A DNA stretch of 64,000 bases. Source: Methylophilus rhizosphaerae (GTDB lineage Bacteria > Pseudomonadota > Gammaproteobacteria > Burkholderiales > Methylophilaceae). Shown here piece after piece: positions 1-10,891 of the stretch. The DNA lies in the NCBI RefSeq assembly GCF_900100975.1, contig NZ_FNFX01000004.1, positions 422,121 through 486,120 of the forward strand, written 5' to 3'. The notes below the pieces were generated by a model that had not been told where the DNA came from, did not search any database, and saw only the letters and a list, made by a program, of their open reading frames with translations. How positions within the stretch are numbered: position 1 is the stretch's first letter; every line of letters begins with the position of its first letter. Position numbers and translations under genes: made by a program.

Positions 1-1
1 G

Positions 2-478
2 GAATACAACGACTTGCTCGACATGTACATGAAATCGCGCGCCGAAGGCTTTGGTGCCGAAGTGAAGCGTCGCATCCTGATTGGGACCTATGTGTTAAGC
101 GCGGGTTATTACGATGCTTATTACCTCAAGGCACAGCAAATCCGCCGCCTGATTGCACAGGATTTTGTCGAAGCGTTCAAACACTGTGACGTGATCATGG
201 GCCCGGCTGCCCCTTCTACCGCCTTCAAGGCTGGCGAGAAGACCAGCGACCCGGTTGCCATGTACCTGGAAGATTTGTACACCATTGCGGTGAATCTGGC
301 TGGCTTACCGGGCATGAGTATTCCTGCCGGTTTTGCACAAAGCAGTGACGGCAAAGCGTTGCCTGTCGGCCTGCAACTAATCGGTAATTATTTTGATGAG
401 GCGCGCATGCTGGAGATCGGCCACGCCTACCAGCAAGTGACAGATTGGCATACCAGAATGCCTGAAGGAATCGCATAA
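2..478 (+). CDS. gatA: Glutamyl-tRNA(Gln) amidotransferase subunit A, 3' part
   Basis: This is the C-terminal part of GatA, the amidase subunit of GatCAB. The enzyme releases ammonia from glutamine so that misacylated Glu-tRNA(Gln) (or Asp-tRNA(Asn)) can be amidated in the cytoplasm. The frame is open from the left edge, so the amidase-signature Ser-Ser-Lys triad lies outside the window. Visible are the family-typical stretches [32 protein letters not shown] and [14 protein letters not shown], followed by the conserved GLQLIG segment. The stop codon overlaps the gatB start (TAATG), which implies translational coupling. Identity is very secure because of the adjacent gatB. Confidence 0.96.
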   Translation, partial: EYNDLLDMYMKSRAEGFGAEVKRRILIGTYVLSAGYYDAYYLKAQQIRRLIAQDFVEAFKHCDVIMGPAAPSTAFKAGEKTSDPVAMYLEDLYTIAVNLAGLPGMSIPAGFAQSSDGKALPVGLQLIGNYFDEARMLEIGHAYQQVTDWHTRMPEGIA

Positions 479-1923
479 TGCAGTGGGAAGTCGTGATCGG
501 GTTGGAAACCCACGTACAACTACAAACCAGGTCCAAGCAATTCAGTGGCGCTTCGACTACTTATGGCGCAGAACCTAACACGCAGGCTTGTGAAGTCAGC
601 ATTGCCTTGCCAGGGGTGCTGCCAGTACTGAATAAAAAAGCCGTCGAGTGTGCCATCAAGTTCGGCCTGGCGATTGATGCCGAAATGGCGCCACGCAGTG
701 TGTTTTCGCGCAAGAATTACTTTTATCCTGACCTGCCCAAAGGCTACCAGATCAGCCAGTTTGAGTTGCCGGTGGTCGGTAAGGGAAAAATGACGATTCA
801 AGTGCCCGCCGGCAAAAATACAGAGGCCTACGAAAAAGTCATTAACATCACGCGCGCCCATCTGGAAGAAGATGCAGGCAAATCCGTACACGGTGCCGTA
901 GAGGGCATGTCCGGCATTGATTTGAACCGTGCCGGCACGCCATTGCTGGAAATCGTGACCGAGCCGGATATGCGCAGTGCGGCGGAAGCGGTGGCTTACG
1001 CCAAAAAACTGCACGAACTGGTGCAATGGATAGGTATCTGTGACGGCAATATGCAGGAAGGTTCTTTCCGCTGTGACGTCAACGTATCGGTGCGTCCTAA
1101 AGGTACCGAGAAATTCGGTACCCGCCGGGAAATCAAGAACCTGAACTCGTTCAAGTTTATGCAGCAGGCGATTGAGTACGAAACCCAGTGGCAAATCGAA
1201 ACCCTGGAAGATGGCGGCACCATCCAGCAGGCAACCGTGCTGTTCAATCCTGACACGGGTGAAACCCGCGCCATGCGTACCAAGGAAGAGGCCAACGATT
1301 ACCGTTATTTCCCCGACCCTGACTTGTTGCCACTGGAGGTGACCGAGGCAGACAAGGCACGCGTCAAGGCAGACATGCCGGAACTGCCACAGGCATTGCA
1401 GGCACGCTTTATCAGTGAGTACCAACTCTCCAGCTATGATGCCAGCACCTTGACCGCTTCTCGTGCGCAAGCGGATTATTTTGTGGCGGTGGTGAATGCC
1501 GGTGCCGAGCCCAAGCAGGCCGCTAACTGGGTAATGGGCGCGCTGTCAGCCAAGCTGAACGCGGAAGAAAAAGCCATCGCCGACAGCCCGGTGTCTGCGG
1601 CGCAACTGTCAGCCTTGCTCAAGCGCATTGCGGATAACACCATTTCCAACAACGCGGCCAAACAGGTATTTGAAGGTTTATGGGCGGGTGAAGGCGAAGT
1701 GGATGCCATTATCGAAGCCAAAGGGCTGAAGCAGGTATCCGATACCGGTGCGATTGAAGCGATTATCAATGAGGTGCTGGCGGCCAACCAGGCCATGGTG
1801 GAAGAGTTCCGCGCAGGCAAGGAAAAAGCATTTAATGCGCTGGTGGGCCAATGCATGAAAGCCTCCAAAGGCAAGGCTAACCCGGCGCAGGTGAATGAAT
1901 TACTGAAAAAAGCCCTGGGCTAG
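478..1923 (+). CDS. gatB: Aspartyl/glutamyl-tRNA(Asn/Gln) amidotransferase subunit B
   Basis: GatB binds the misacylated tRNA and phosphorylates the Glu or Asp side chain before ammonia from GatA is added. The 481 aa match the usual family length. The N-terminal signature [13 protein letters not shown], the central [19 protein letters not shown] block, the motif [18 protein letters not shown] and [11 protein letters not shown] are all present. The last roughly 150 residues form the helical tRNA-binding YqeY-like tail. The start ATG shares one base with the gatA stop. The organism therefore probably makes Gln-tRNA and/or Asn-tRNA by transamidation. No oddities were seen. Confidence 0.98.
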   Translation: MQWEVVIGLETHVQLQTRSKQFSGASTTYGAEPNTQACEVSIALPGVLPVLNKKAVECAIKFGLAIDAEMAPRSVFSRKNYFYPDLPKGYQISQFELPVVGKGKMTIQVPAGKNTEAYEKVINITRAHLEEDAGKSVHGAVEGMSGIDLNRAGTPLLEIVTEPDMRSAAEAVAYAKKLHELVQWIGICDGNMQEGSFRCDVNVSVRPKGTEKFGTRREIKNLNSFKFMQQAIEYETQWQIETLEDGGTIQQATVLFNPDTGETRAMRTKEEANDYRYFPDPDLLPLEVTEADKARVKADMPELPQALQARFISEYQLSSYDASTLTASRAQADYFVAVVNAGAEPKQAANWVMGALSAKLNAEEKAIADSPVSAAQLSALLKRIADNTISNNAAKQVFEGLWAGEGEVDAIIEAKGLKQVSDTGAIEAIINEVLAANQAMVEEFRAGKEKAFNALVGQCMKASKGKANPAQVNELLKKALG

Positions 1924-1935
1924 CCGGTGTTCACT

Positions 1936-1956
1936 CTTGCCAGCATGTCTGGCAAG
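1936..1956 (+). terminator. Small hairpin after gatB
   Basis: An 8-bp perfect stem (CTTGCCAG / CTGGCAAG) with a 5-nt loop starts 12 bases after the gatB stop and is followed by AAAA rather than a T-run. It may be a Rho-type or processing hairpin that acts together with the larger palindrome just downstream. Confidence 0.4.
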
Positions 1957-1970
1957 AAAATGCATAGGTA

Positions 1971-2008
1971 AACATGGCGTGAAGAAGTGTTATTCTTCAC
2001 GCCATGTT
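1971..2008. terminator. Long palindromic hairpin between convergent gatB and the response-regulator gene
   Basis: A perfect 16-bp inverted repeat (AACATGGCGTGAAGAA and its complement) surrounds a 6-nt loop. One arm encodes the last codons of the minus-strand response regulator, and its stop codon lies in the loop. There is no long T-run on either side. The position between two convergent genes argues for a bidirectional end signal. Confidence 0.65.
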
Positions 2009-2985
2009 TCGTTAATGACGATCAAATCCGGTAAACAGGCTAACAGTGCTTCGACCACGACCGGATCGAAATGGCGGTTGCTTTGAGACTTGATTTCTTC
2101 AATCGCTTTTTCGAGGGGCCAGGCTTCTTTATACGGGCGTTTGCTCAGCAGGGCATCAAATACATCCGCCACCGCGACAATGCGCGCTTCGATCGGGATT
2201 TCCTCGCCTTTGAGGCCGAAAGGGTAGCCGGTGCCATCCCACTTCTCATGGTGATACATGGCGACGGAGTGGGCCAGCCTGATCAGCGGCGAGCTGGAGT
2301 TATCCAGGATATTGGCACCAAGCTGCGGGTGCGTGCGCATGATCGCCAGCTCTTCATCATCCAGTTTGCCTGGTTTGAGCAACACCCGGTCAGGGATGCC
2401 GATTTTACCGATGTCATGCATGGGCGCGGCCTGTAGCAACTGTTCGGCAAAGCCTGCGCTCATGCCCATTTGCAACGCCAGCCTGGCCGATACCTGGCTC
2501 ATGCGAATCACATGCATACCGGTTTCATTGTCTTTAAACTCTGCCGCGCGGCCCAGGCGGCGGATTAATTCCACATGGGTGTTCTTTAACTCGTCAATAT
2601 GCACCAGTGACAGGTGGGTTCTGACGCGGGCACGCACAATGGCTGGGGAAATGGGTTTGTTAATATAATCCACACCACCGGCATTAAAGCCTTCGGTTTC
2701 ATCTGCTTCGTCGGTCAGCGCGGTGACAAAAATCACTGGAATAGTGTGCGTGTCGGGGTCAGTTTTTAGTTGACGGCACACTTCAAAACCGGTCATGCCG
2801 GGCATCATCACATCCAGCAGGATCAATCCCGGCCGTTCTTTTTTCACCAGTTCCAGCGCATCCGGGCCATTTTTGGCAAAGCTCAACCGGTAATCCTCCT
2901 GCAGTACCTGCTTGAGGACTTTCAGGTTGACCGGCTCATCATCGACAATCAGGATTTTGGCTGGCTGGGAGAGGTAGTCCGTCAT
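1990..2985 (-). CDS. Two-component response regulator with HD-GYP output domain
   Basis: A 331-aa protein of the RpfG class. The N-terminal receiver domain (about residues 9-125) has DDE acidic residues, the phospho-acceptor Asp in LILLDVMMPGMTG, and the switch Lys in NKPISP. The C-terminal HD-GYP domain (about 140-325) keeps MHDIGKIGIPD and HHEKWDGTGYP, so it is expected to be an active cyclic-di-GMP phosphodiesterase. Its start codon overlaps the stop of the large hybrid kinase upstream (ATGA). The two are therefore co-translated, and the kinase is the obvious phosphate donor, probably through its own HPt domain. The exact physiological output is not known from sequence. Confidence 0.93.
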   Translation of the reverse strand: MTDYLSQPAKILIVDDEPVNLKVLKQVLQEDYRLSFAKNGPDALELVKKERPGLILLDVMMPGMTGFEVCRQLKTDPDTHTIPVIFVTALTDEADETEGFNAGGVDYINKPISPAIVRARVRTHLSLVHIDELKNTHVELIRRLGRAAEFKDNETGMHVIRMSQVSARLALQMGMSAGFAEQLLQAAPMHDIGKIGIPDRVLLKPGKLDDEELAIMRTHPQLGANILDNSSSPLIRLAHSVAMYHHEKWDGTGYPFGLKGEEIPIEARIVAVADVFDALLSKRPYKEAWPLEKAIEEIKSQSNRHFDPVVVEALLACLPDLIVINETWREE

Positions 2986-5900
2986 AAAATCATCCTCTGT
3001 GCGGCATGTTTCAACAGGTTGTCTAGACCAACCACTGCCTGGTCAAAATTAAAATCACTGAGTGATTGTGCGATATCGTTCAATGCCTGCTGCCAGTCTG
3101 CGGGGGCCTGCTGCATGAGTTTGTTGGTCAAGGAGTCGTCCAGCTCGGCCATTGCAGCCAGCGTGCGCAGCGCTTGCAGCCAGCTGACTAACTGTGTGGT
3201 ATCCGCCAGCAATGCCGGCTCCGGAGGGACTGCTGCCGGTTGGGGGTGTGCGGCAGCCAGTGACTGAAGAGTGTGCTGTAATGCGCCTGCGCTGGATTGC
3301 AACCGCTCGACAAGTTCGAAACCTTCTTGCCAGGTGTCTGTAGTCAGGTGTTCCAGCGCATCATAGATCGACTGGATACCAGGCAGTGCAAGATTGCCGC
3401 TGACGCCTTTATTGGCATGGGCCGTCATTTTGAGGGTGGCGTGGTCATTGTGCCGTAATGCTATTTCCAGTGCTGCGCTATGCCGTGGTATTTCAAGCAG
3501 ATACAGGTTGACCTCATGCAGGTAAGTCTGCTGGTCACCCCACAACAGGCTGCCTTTATTCAGGTCTATGGGCTTGGTCGATAGTGCCTGGCTGGAATGG
3601 CTTTCTGCCCGGGGGCTGCCGGATACGTTCAGTACGCGTTCCATTTCTGTCAGCAATAAAGGCATTTCAATCGGTTTGGAGGCAAAGCCGTCCATGCCGG
3701 CCCGTTTGGCTGCCAGTCTATCCTGTTGCAGCACGCTGGCCGTCAGGGCAATAATCGGGGTTCTGGTCCGGCCAGCGGTACGCTCCATTTCCCGGATACG
3801 CACGCTGGCGGTGAGGCCGTCGACGACAGGCATTTGCACATCCATCAGGATCATGTCAAAGGATTGTGCCTGCCAGGCCTCGATTGCTTCCTGGCCATTG
3901 GCGGTCAGCATGATGGTATGGCCCAGCTTTTCCAGCATCATCGACAGCAGTTTACGGTTTTGATCAATATCATCAGCAATCAGGATATTCAGTGGCGGCA
4001 AACTCTGCTGGCTGGTGCCGGATTCTCCGGCGTTGTGGCGGGTGCTGCCCGGTTTCAGCGGCAAGGTGACGCTGAAACAGCTGCCTTTTCCCACGATGCT
4101 GGTGACGGTCATCTGGCCATGCATGAGTTCTACCAGCTGCTTGCTGATGGTGGTGCCCAGGCCGGTACCGCCAAAACGGCGGCTCATGGAAGCGTCTGCC
4201 TGGGTGAACGGTTCAAAGATGCTTTCCAGCCGGTCTGCGGCAATGCCAATGCCAGTGTCCATGATGTCAAACTGTATGGTGTCTTGCCCGGCAGGGGATA
4301 CTTTGAGTTCGACATAGCCGGTTTCGGTAAACTTCACGGCGTTGCCCAGCAGGTTGGTCAGCACCTGGCGGATACGATGCTCGGCCCCCTGGAAATAACC
4401 GGCGACTTGTGGATCCAGCGATAATTTGAGTTCCAGGTTTTTTTGGCGTGCCTGTAGCCACAAGGACGAAATCACGCTGTCTACCAGTTCACGCATGGAA
4501 AAGTCCAGCATCTCCAGCTCCAGCATGCCTTTCTCCAGCTTGGCGCTGTCGAGAATATCATTGAGCAGGTATAGCAGCGACCTGGCAGACTGGCTGATGG
4601 TGGACAGGTAATGATGCTGTTCCGGCTGCATGGGCGTATCCAGCAGTAACTCTGTAAACCCCATGATCGAGTTCATGGGGGTGCGGATTTCATGGCTCAT
4701 ATTGGCCAGGAAAGTGCTTTTGGCGCTGGCGGCCTGTTCGGCCTTTTCTTTGGCCAGCAGTATTTCCTGTTCCATTTGCTTGCGCTCGCTGATGTCCACC
4801 ATGAACATCACGACTTTGACCACTTGGCCATCGACATCACGCACCGGGCTGTAGGAGGCATTGACCCATATTTGTGCGCCATGTTTACTGTAGCGCAGGA
4901 ACTCTCCCTGGATGGATTCGCCTCGGCCCAGCGCCAGCCACTTTTGTCGGTGATGTTCGTTCAAGTTACCCTCATCCCGACAGAAGATGGCGTGGTTTTT
5001 CCCCTGCACTTCCGGCAGCGTGTAACCTAACAGCGACAAGAAGTTCTGGTTGGCCGTAATGACCATGCCCTCAATGGTAAATTCTGCCATGCTGGTGGAG
5101 TAATTGATAGCGTTGACGATGCCTTCGTAAGCCGCATTTCTTTGCTTCGATTCGGTAATGTCCAGCAATACGCCATCCATGGCGCAAGGCGCACCATGCT
5201 TATCCAGCACCGGCGAAGCCGTGGCGGCAATCCATTTTTCATGGCCGCTTCTATCCGTGATCCTGAATTCGACGGCAAAATTGCTCAGCTTGCCAATGGC
5301 TTCCGCAGCAATGGGGCGTACGCGTGCAAGATCTTCCGGATGTATCAGTGGCGAGAAGCGCATACGTCCGCTTAAAAAGTCATCTGCCTGCCAGCCCGTC
5401 ATTTGCAGGACGGCATCGCTAATCAGTTGTAAATTCCAGTCGCCTTCCAGGCTGCAACGGAAAGTCACGCCCGGAATATTGCTCATCATGGCCTGGATTT
5501 GCTGGTCTTTCTGGCGCACGGCTTCTTCAATCGCTTTGCGCTGGGTTAAATCGGTAATAAAGCCGACATACAGTGTTTCATTAGGCAGCCTGGCTTCACC
5601 TGTGGCCAGGCGGATAGGGAAAATGGTGCCATCCTTCTTGAGCGCGTCCAGGTCCCGGCCTTTGCCCATGATGTTTGCCTGGCCGGTTGCCTGGTAATGC
5701 TTCAGGTAATGCAGGTGGCTGGAACGATCCGGTTCCGGCATGAGCAGGGAGATATTCTGGCCCACCAGTTCTGCTTTGGTCCAGCCAAACAGTTTCTCGA
5801 CCGCTTCATTGCAGGCAACTATTTTCCCGGTGGTGTTAATGGTCACAATGCCGTCCACTGCCGTATTCAGGATGGTAGACAGGCGCGTTTCGCTGGTTTT

Positions 5901-6695
5901 AATGGCAGCCAGCATCTGGCGATAGCGAATCAACGCGTTAATGGCGGTGGCAATGATACCGATCAGTATGGTGACCAGGGTGATGACTAAAGCTAATGTC
6001 ATCGACTGGTTGTCATCCGGATTAAACCCAGGTTGCGTCTGGCCCAGGAAGCGGGCAGAGGCCATGCCGGTATAGTGCATGGCCGTAATGGCGCTGCCCA
6101 TCAGCAGGCCGCCCAGCAGCATGCTAACTTTGGGAGGAATTGCGCCTTTCCGGTTCAGGAAAATACCGGTCCACAGCGATAATGTGGACAGTCCAACGGC
6201 CACCACTACGGAAATCAGCACCCAGCCTAAGTCAAACTTGAGGATGGGTACCATTTGCATGGCCAGCATCCCGGTGTAATGCATGGCTCCGATCCCGGCG
6301 CCCACGGCAAGCCCGCCTTGCAGTAGTTTGCGGTAATCCAGCTGGTTTTCGGCCATCAGGTTTAATGCATAATAGGATGCCAGGATACCGGGCATCATTG
6401 AGATCATGGTGATTTTAGGGTCGTAAGAGACCTTGGTGCAGATGTCATATGCCAGCATGCCGATAAAATGCATGGCCCAGATACCTGCCCCCAGCGACAC
6501 AGAGCTGGCCATCAGGGAGAGCTTTTGTGACAGCAGCGACGTCTGGTCGCGGGAGAGGCGTGTCAATTGCATGGCCAGCATGGATGAGCTGATTGCCACC
6601 AGCGCAGACAGGGCCACCAGCCACCCATCGTAGCTCCCATAAAGCAGGGCGGTCGGCGTGCCTTCCCGGAAAAAGAAAATACTGTACCAATCCAT
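2982..6695 (-). CDS. MHYT-PAS hybrid sensor histidine kinase with receiver and HPt domains
   Basis: A 1237-aa membrane sensor. Residues 1-260 hold an MHYT domain: seven predicted membrane helices with the motif three times (MHFIG at 75, MHYTG at 138 and 206). His and Met residues of this motif are thought in the family to bind copper and possibly sense O2, CO or NO. Three PAS modules follow (about 270-390, 395-515 and 520-645). The kinase core has the phospho-accepting His668 in NMSHEIRTPMN and an ATPase domain with DTGIGI and FGGTGLGTTIS. A receiver domain follows (Asp952), then a C-terminal HPt region (candidate His1093 in TAHANKGVSGN). This makes a complete His-Asp-His relay that can pass phosphate to the HD-GYP regulator encoded immediately downstream with a 4-base overlap. 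The ligand is unproven. Confidence 0.93.
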   Translation of the reverse strand: MDWYSIFFFREGTPTALLYGSYDGWLVALSALVAISSSMLAMQLTRLSRDQTSLLSQKLSLMASSVSLGAGIWAMHFIGMLAYDICTKVSYDPKITMISMMPGILASYYALNLMAENQLDYRKLLQGGLAVGAGIGAMHYTGMLAMQMVPILKFDLGWVLISVVVAVGLSTLSLWTGIFLNRKGAIPPKVSMLLGGLLMGSAITAMHYTGMASARFLGQTQPGFNPDDNQSMTLALVITLVTILIGIIATAINALIRYRQMLAAIKTSETRLSTILNTAVDGIVTINTTGKIVACNEAVEKLFGWTKAELVGQNISLLMPEPDRSSHLHYLKHYQATGQANIMGKGRDLDALKKDGTIFPIRLATGEARLPNETLYVGFITDLTQRKAIEEAVRQKDQQIQAMMSNIPGVTFRCSLEGDWNLQLISDAVLQMTGWQADDFLSGRMRFSPLIHPEDLARVRPIAAEAIGKLSNFAVEFRITDRSGHEKWIAATASPVLDKHGAPCAMDGVLLDITESKQRNAAYEGIVNAINYSTSMAEFTIEGMVITANQNFLSLLGYTLPEVQGKNHAIFCRDEGNLNEHHRQKWLALGRGESIQGEFLRYSKHGAQIWVNASYSPVRDVDGQVVKVVMFMVDISERKQMEQEILLAKEKAEQAASAKSTFLANMSHEIRTPMNSIMGFTELLLDTPMQPEQHHYLSTISQSARSLLYLLNDILDSAKLEKGMLELEMLDFSMRELVDSVISSLWLQARQKNLELKLSLDPQVAGYFQGAEHRIRQVLTNLLGNAVKFTETGYVELKVSPAGQDTIQFDIMDTGIGIAADRLESIFEPFTQADASMSRRFGGTGLGTTISKQLVELMHGQMTVTSIVGKGSCFSVTLPLKPGSTRHNAGESGTSQQSLPPLNILIADDIDQNRKLLSMMLEKLGHTIMLTANGQEAIEAWQAQSFDMILMDVQMPVVDGLTASVRIREMERTAGRTRTPIIALTASVLQQDRLAAKRAGMDGFASKPIEMPLLLTEMERVLNVSGSPRAESHSSQALSTKPIDLNKGSLLWGDQQTYLHEVNLYLLEIPRHSAALEIALRHNDHATLKMTAHANKGVSGNLALPGIQSIYDALEHLTTDTWQEGFELVERLQSSAGALQHTLQSLAAAHPQPAAVPPEPALLADTTQLVSWLQALRTLAAMAELDDSLTNKLMQQAPADWQQALNDIAQSLSDFNFDQAVVGLDNLLKHAAQRMIL

Positions 6696-6850
6696 GGCGG
6701 AATGTAGTTTTAGTGTATGAGTTGATAACGGTTCTTCGTACTAATTCTATAGGCCGCTATCGAAAGTAAAGTGAAGAACAGTCCGGGGTTAGAAGGCTAT
6801 TTCGCGGAATAACAGGCGAACGGGCATTATATTTCGCTTGTGTGACAGAA

Positions 6851-6876
6851 ATAAAAAACCCTGCACTGGCAGGGCT
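6851..6876 (-). terminator. Rho-independent terminator of the small membrane protein gene
   Basis: Read on the minus strand, a CCCTGC-CAGT-GCAGGG stem is followed by six T residues. It lies about 25 bases after the stop codon of the 6902-7312 gene. Confidence 0.85.
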
Positions 6877-6901
6877 TTAATAAAGGTGAGCCAATATCTG
6901 T

Positions 6902-7312
6902 TTATTGCGTGCACAAAGCGTAGCAAAGCAGCTGGTAAGAGATCGTTACGAAACCAATGGTGGTTAATACAAAACTCACGGCAGAAAATACTTTCCACTT
7001 CATTTTGCTCCAGAAATCCATGTCAAAGGCTGCAATCGTAAAAATGGTCGGGTTGGTAAAACCACCGATGGCCAGGCAGACACAGGCAAAATGGTGTAGT
7101 TCCACGCCTGATGTTTTGGCTGCGGCATAAAAACCAAGCCCGAACAGGGCCATCAGCGCATAGTCAACGTGCGCGCGTATCATGGTTTTATAATCCACCA
7201 GAAAGTCGCCATCAATGCCCTTGATGGGAAACCAGCGGGCAAAGGTCATTAACCATGCGGATAAAATTAAAGCGGTGGTACAGGCGACTGCGCCTATGAG
7301 TAAAACTTCCAT
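6902..7312 (-). CDS. Small four-helix membrane protein, possibly HAB-mutase / styrene-oxide-isomerase-like
   Basis: A 136-aa, strongly hydrophobic protein with about four predicted membrane helices. I do not recognise it firmly. The segment RAHVDYALMALFGLGF before the third helix and the later IGGFTNPTIF resemble the RAH...N and GW-SN patterns of small membrane isomerases (hydroxylaminobenzene mutase, styrene oxide isomerase). In the latter family the RAH histidine is a haem ligand, so this would be a distant relative at best. The start is supported by AGGAG about 8 bases upstream. The gene is monocistronic. Its promoter (TTGACA, 16-bp spacer, TACAAT) has a 16-bp palindrome in the spacer, so it is probably repressed by a TetR-type regulator, as expected for a detoxification function. 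Confidence 0.6.
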   Translation of the reverse strand: MEVLLIGAVACTTALILSAWLMTFARWFPIKGIDGDFLVDYKTMIRAHVDYALMALFGLGFYAAAKTSGVELHHFACVCLAIGGFTNPTIFTIAAFDMDFWSKMKWKVFSAVSFVLTTIGFVTISYQLLCYALCTQ

Positions 7313-7375
7313 GTCATCTCTCCTGAGTCCTTGATTGAAATAAATCCCGTATAGTTGTTATGGTCGGGTATGCTG

Positions 7376-7403
7376 ATTGTAGACAGGTCTGTCTATTTGT
7401 CAA
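7376..7403 (-). promoter_or_regulatory. Sigma70 promoter with TetR-type operator in the spacer
   Basis: On the minus strand a perfect -35 (TTGACA, 7398-7403) and a 5/6 -10 (TACAAT, 7376-7381) are separated by 16 bp. The spacer and edge of the -10 are occupied by TAGACAGGTCTGTCTA (7380-7395), palindromic except at its two central bases. AGAC...GTCT half sites of this kind are typical of NemR/AcuR-like TetR-family repressors. A bound repressor here would block RNA polymerase. The cognate regulator is not adjacent. Confidence 0.75.
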
Positions 7404-7469
7404 TGGGGCGTATGCAAAACTTTGTTTTGCTTGCGTTATCAGGCGTTTTCGCGCACAATTCGTCCGTTG

Positions 7470-9484
<2,015 letters not shown>

Positions 9485-9510
9485 TGCACTGACTGTTTGC
9501 CACTTGAAAA

Positions 9511-9534
9511 GCCAGCAGCGATGCTGGCTTTTTT
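9511..9534 (+). terminator. Rho-independent terminator of thiC
   Basis: A 7-bp stem (GCCAGCA / TGCTGGC) with a GCGA tetraloop is followed by TTTTTT, 26 bases after the thiC stop. Confidence 0.92.
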
Positions 9535-9645
9535 GTAGGTATATAAAGCTTCTCTGGCAGGCAGAATGTAAAGAATGGAATTTTCATCCAGCGTTCTTAT
9601 CTAATAACTACTAATGAATTCAGTAAGATGGATAAGGAGAACGAT

Positions 9646-10161
9646 ATGAGACGCAGGCTCTATTTTGTTTTGCCCAATATCAAAAGCGCCCACGCCATTA
9701 TGAATGAGCTGCTGCTGGATAGAATTGATGAAGGCCATATCCACTTTCATGCAGAAAAAGAGCAGCTCCTGGGCGATTTGCCCAAAGCTAATGCCGTGGA
9801 AAAATCGGATGTGATTTACAGCGCAATGGCAGGCTTCCTGTTCGGTGCTGTCTTTGGTTTGTTTGGTGGCATCCTGGCTTATCTGGTGCCGTGGTGGTTT
9901 GGTGAAGTGTCATTGACAGTGATTCCGTATTGCATGGTACTGGGCGCGATTGCGTGTGCAGCCTGGGCGGCAGCGGTGGCGACGGCCGCGCCCAGCTATC
10001 GGATCAAATTGCATAAGAAACAAATGGAAGACGGCAATATCCTGATGATTGTGTCAGTGCCTTTGGGCAGGTTGCAGGTTGTTCGCCAGCGGTTGTTGAA
10101 AACCCATCCCGAAGCCACCTACAGCGGCGTGTGGCCGGCAGAACATATCCTGTTCCCCTGA
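9646..10161 (+). CDS. Small membrane protein with glycine-rich transmembrane segments, unknown function
   Basis: A 171-aa protein. The N-terminal soluble part begins RRRLYFVLPNIKSAHAIMNEL, resembling the front of DUF1269-like proteins that regulate or quench transport. The middle (about residues 60-115) contains two hydrophobic segments rich in Gly/Ala (GFLFGAVFGLFGGILAYL and GAIACAAWAAAVATAA). A short soluble tail (DGNILMIVSVPLGRLQVVRQRLL) may form a ferredoxin-like half. The start at 9646 is chosen because AAGGAGA lies 7-8 bases upstream. An ATG six codons earlier lacks a site. It is single-gene, with its own terminator. I do not assign a function. Confidence 0.75.
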   Translation: MRRRLYFVLPNIKSAHAIMNELLLDRIDEGHIHFHAEKEQLLGDLPKANAVEKSDVIYSAMAGFLFGAVFGLFGGILAYLVPWWFGEVSLTVIPYCMVLGAIACAAWAAAVATAAPSYRIKLHKKQMEDGNILMIVSVPLGRLQVVRQRLLKTHPEATYSGVWPAEHILFP

Positions 10162-10169
10162 ATAATAAA

Positions 10170-10190
10170 GCCGGCAATTGCCGGCTTCTT
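10170..10190 (+). terminator. Hairpin terminator after the small membrane protein gene
   Basis: The palindrome GCCGGCAATTGCCGGC is followed by TTCTT, eight bases after the stop codon. It also lies 3' of the convergent yaeQ and may serve both genes. Confidence 0.8.
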
Positions 10191-10202
10191 CCATGCGTAT
10201 CT

Positions 10203-10742
10203 TCAATGACTTTCTTTTAAACGCACGACTTCCAGGTCAAAACTTCCTCCGGCATGGCTGACCAGTATTTGCTGGTCCTGTATCGTAAAGCTAATGGATA
10301 GGCCACGCTCGGCAACTGCGGCCAGTTGTTCGGTATCGGGTAAATTAAGAACGGTGACGTTATTGAGTTTAAGGATGGCTTTGCTGTTTTGCGTCCACCA
10401 CACCTCCGCAGTTCTGCCGCCATAAAGTACCTGCACCACTTCGCTGGCTCTGCCACAGGCTTTGCGAATGTCGCGTTCATCCGGCAGGCCGACGCAAATC
10501 CAGCGCGTGATGGCCCCGGTCAGGTCTTTTTGCCACAGGTCAGGCTCATCATCGTCGCTTAGCCCATTGCCAAACAATAAGGCATCACTGGCATACAGTA
10601 CAAACGCCACCAGGCGCACCATCAGGCGCTCATCCGTTTCAGAAGGATGTTTGGCCAGCGTGAGGGTGTGCTGCTGGTAATAATGCCTGTCCATATCTGC
10701 AATATTGAGGTCTATTTTATAGATGGTGGATTTCAATGCCAT
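10203..10742 (-). CDS. yaeQ: YaeQ family protein
   Basis: A 179-aa YaeQ homologue. The family has a PD-(D/E)XK-nuclease-like fold and was first noted as a suppressor of RfaH loss; its true activity is not established. The signature sequence is clear: MALKSTIYKIDLNIADMDR, LAKHPSETDERLMVRL, FGNGLSDDDEPDLWQKDLTG, and GLPDERDIRKACGRA followed by VWW. Length is normal. It is transcribed alone, convergent with the membrane protein and divergent from the tetR efflux operon. Confidence 0.93.
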   Translation of the reverse strand: MALKSTIYKIDLNIADMDRHYYQQHTLTLAKHPSETDERLMVRLVAFVLYASDALLFGNGLSDDDEPDLWQKDLTGAITRWICVGLPDERDIRKACGRASEVVQVLYGGRTAEVWWTQNSKAILKLNNVTVLNLPDTEQLAAVAERGLSISFTIQDQQILVSHAGGSFDLEVVRLKESH

Positions 10743-10858
10743 GCGTGTGCTGCCTTAGATTGCCCAGGTGAACGTGCTGCGAGTATAGCAAACCTGTCGC
10801 AGATGTTTGCATTGTGCCGGATACAATAAAGCACTTGCTTCTTTTGGCTGCTGACGTA

Positions 10859-10888
10859 AAATAAAAACAAAACGTTTCATTTTTATTT
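10859..10888. promoter_or_regulatory. Inverted repeat just upstream of tetR, possible autoregulatory operator
   Basis: Nine-base arms AAATAAAAA (10859-10867) and TTTTTATTT (10880-10888) flank a 12-base centre containing AACGTT. The repeat ends four bases before the tetR start codon. It could be bound by the regulator itself. The A/T richness makes chance occurrence plausible. Confidence 0.35.
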
Positions 10889-10891
10889 CTG

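Noticed and set aside
520..1470. A 316-codon open frame antisense to gatB
   Set aside because: It is the complement of a strongly conserved gene, has no recognisable domain, and follows the codon-bias shadow of gatB.
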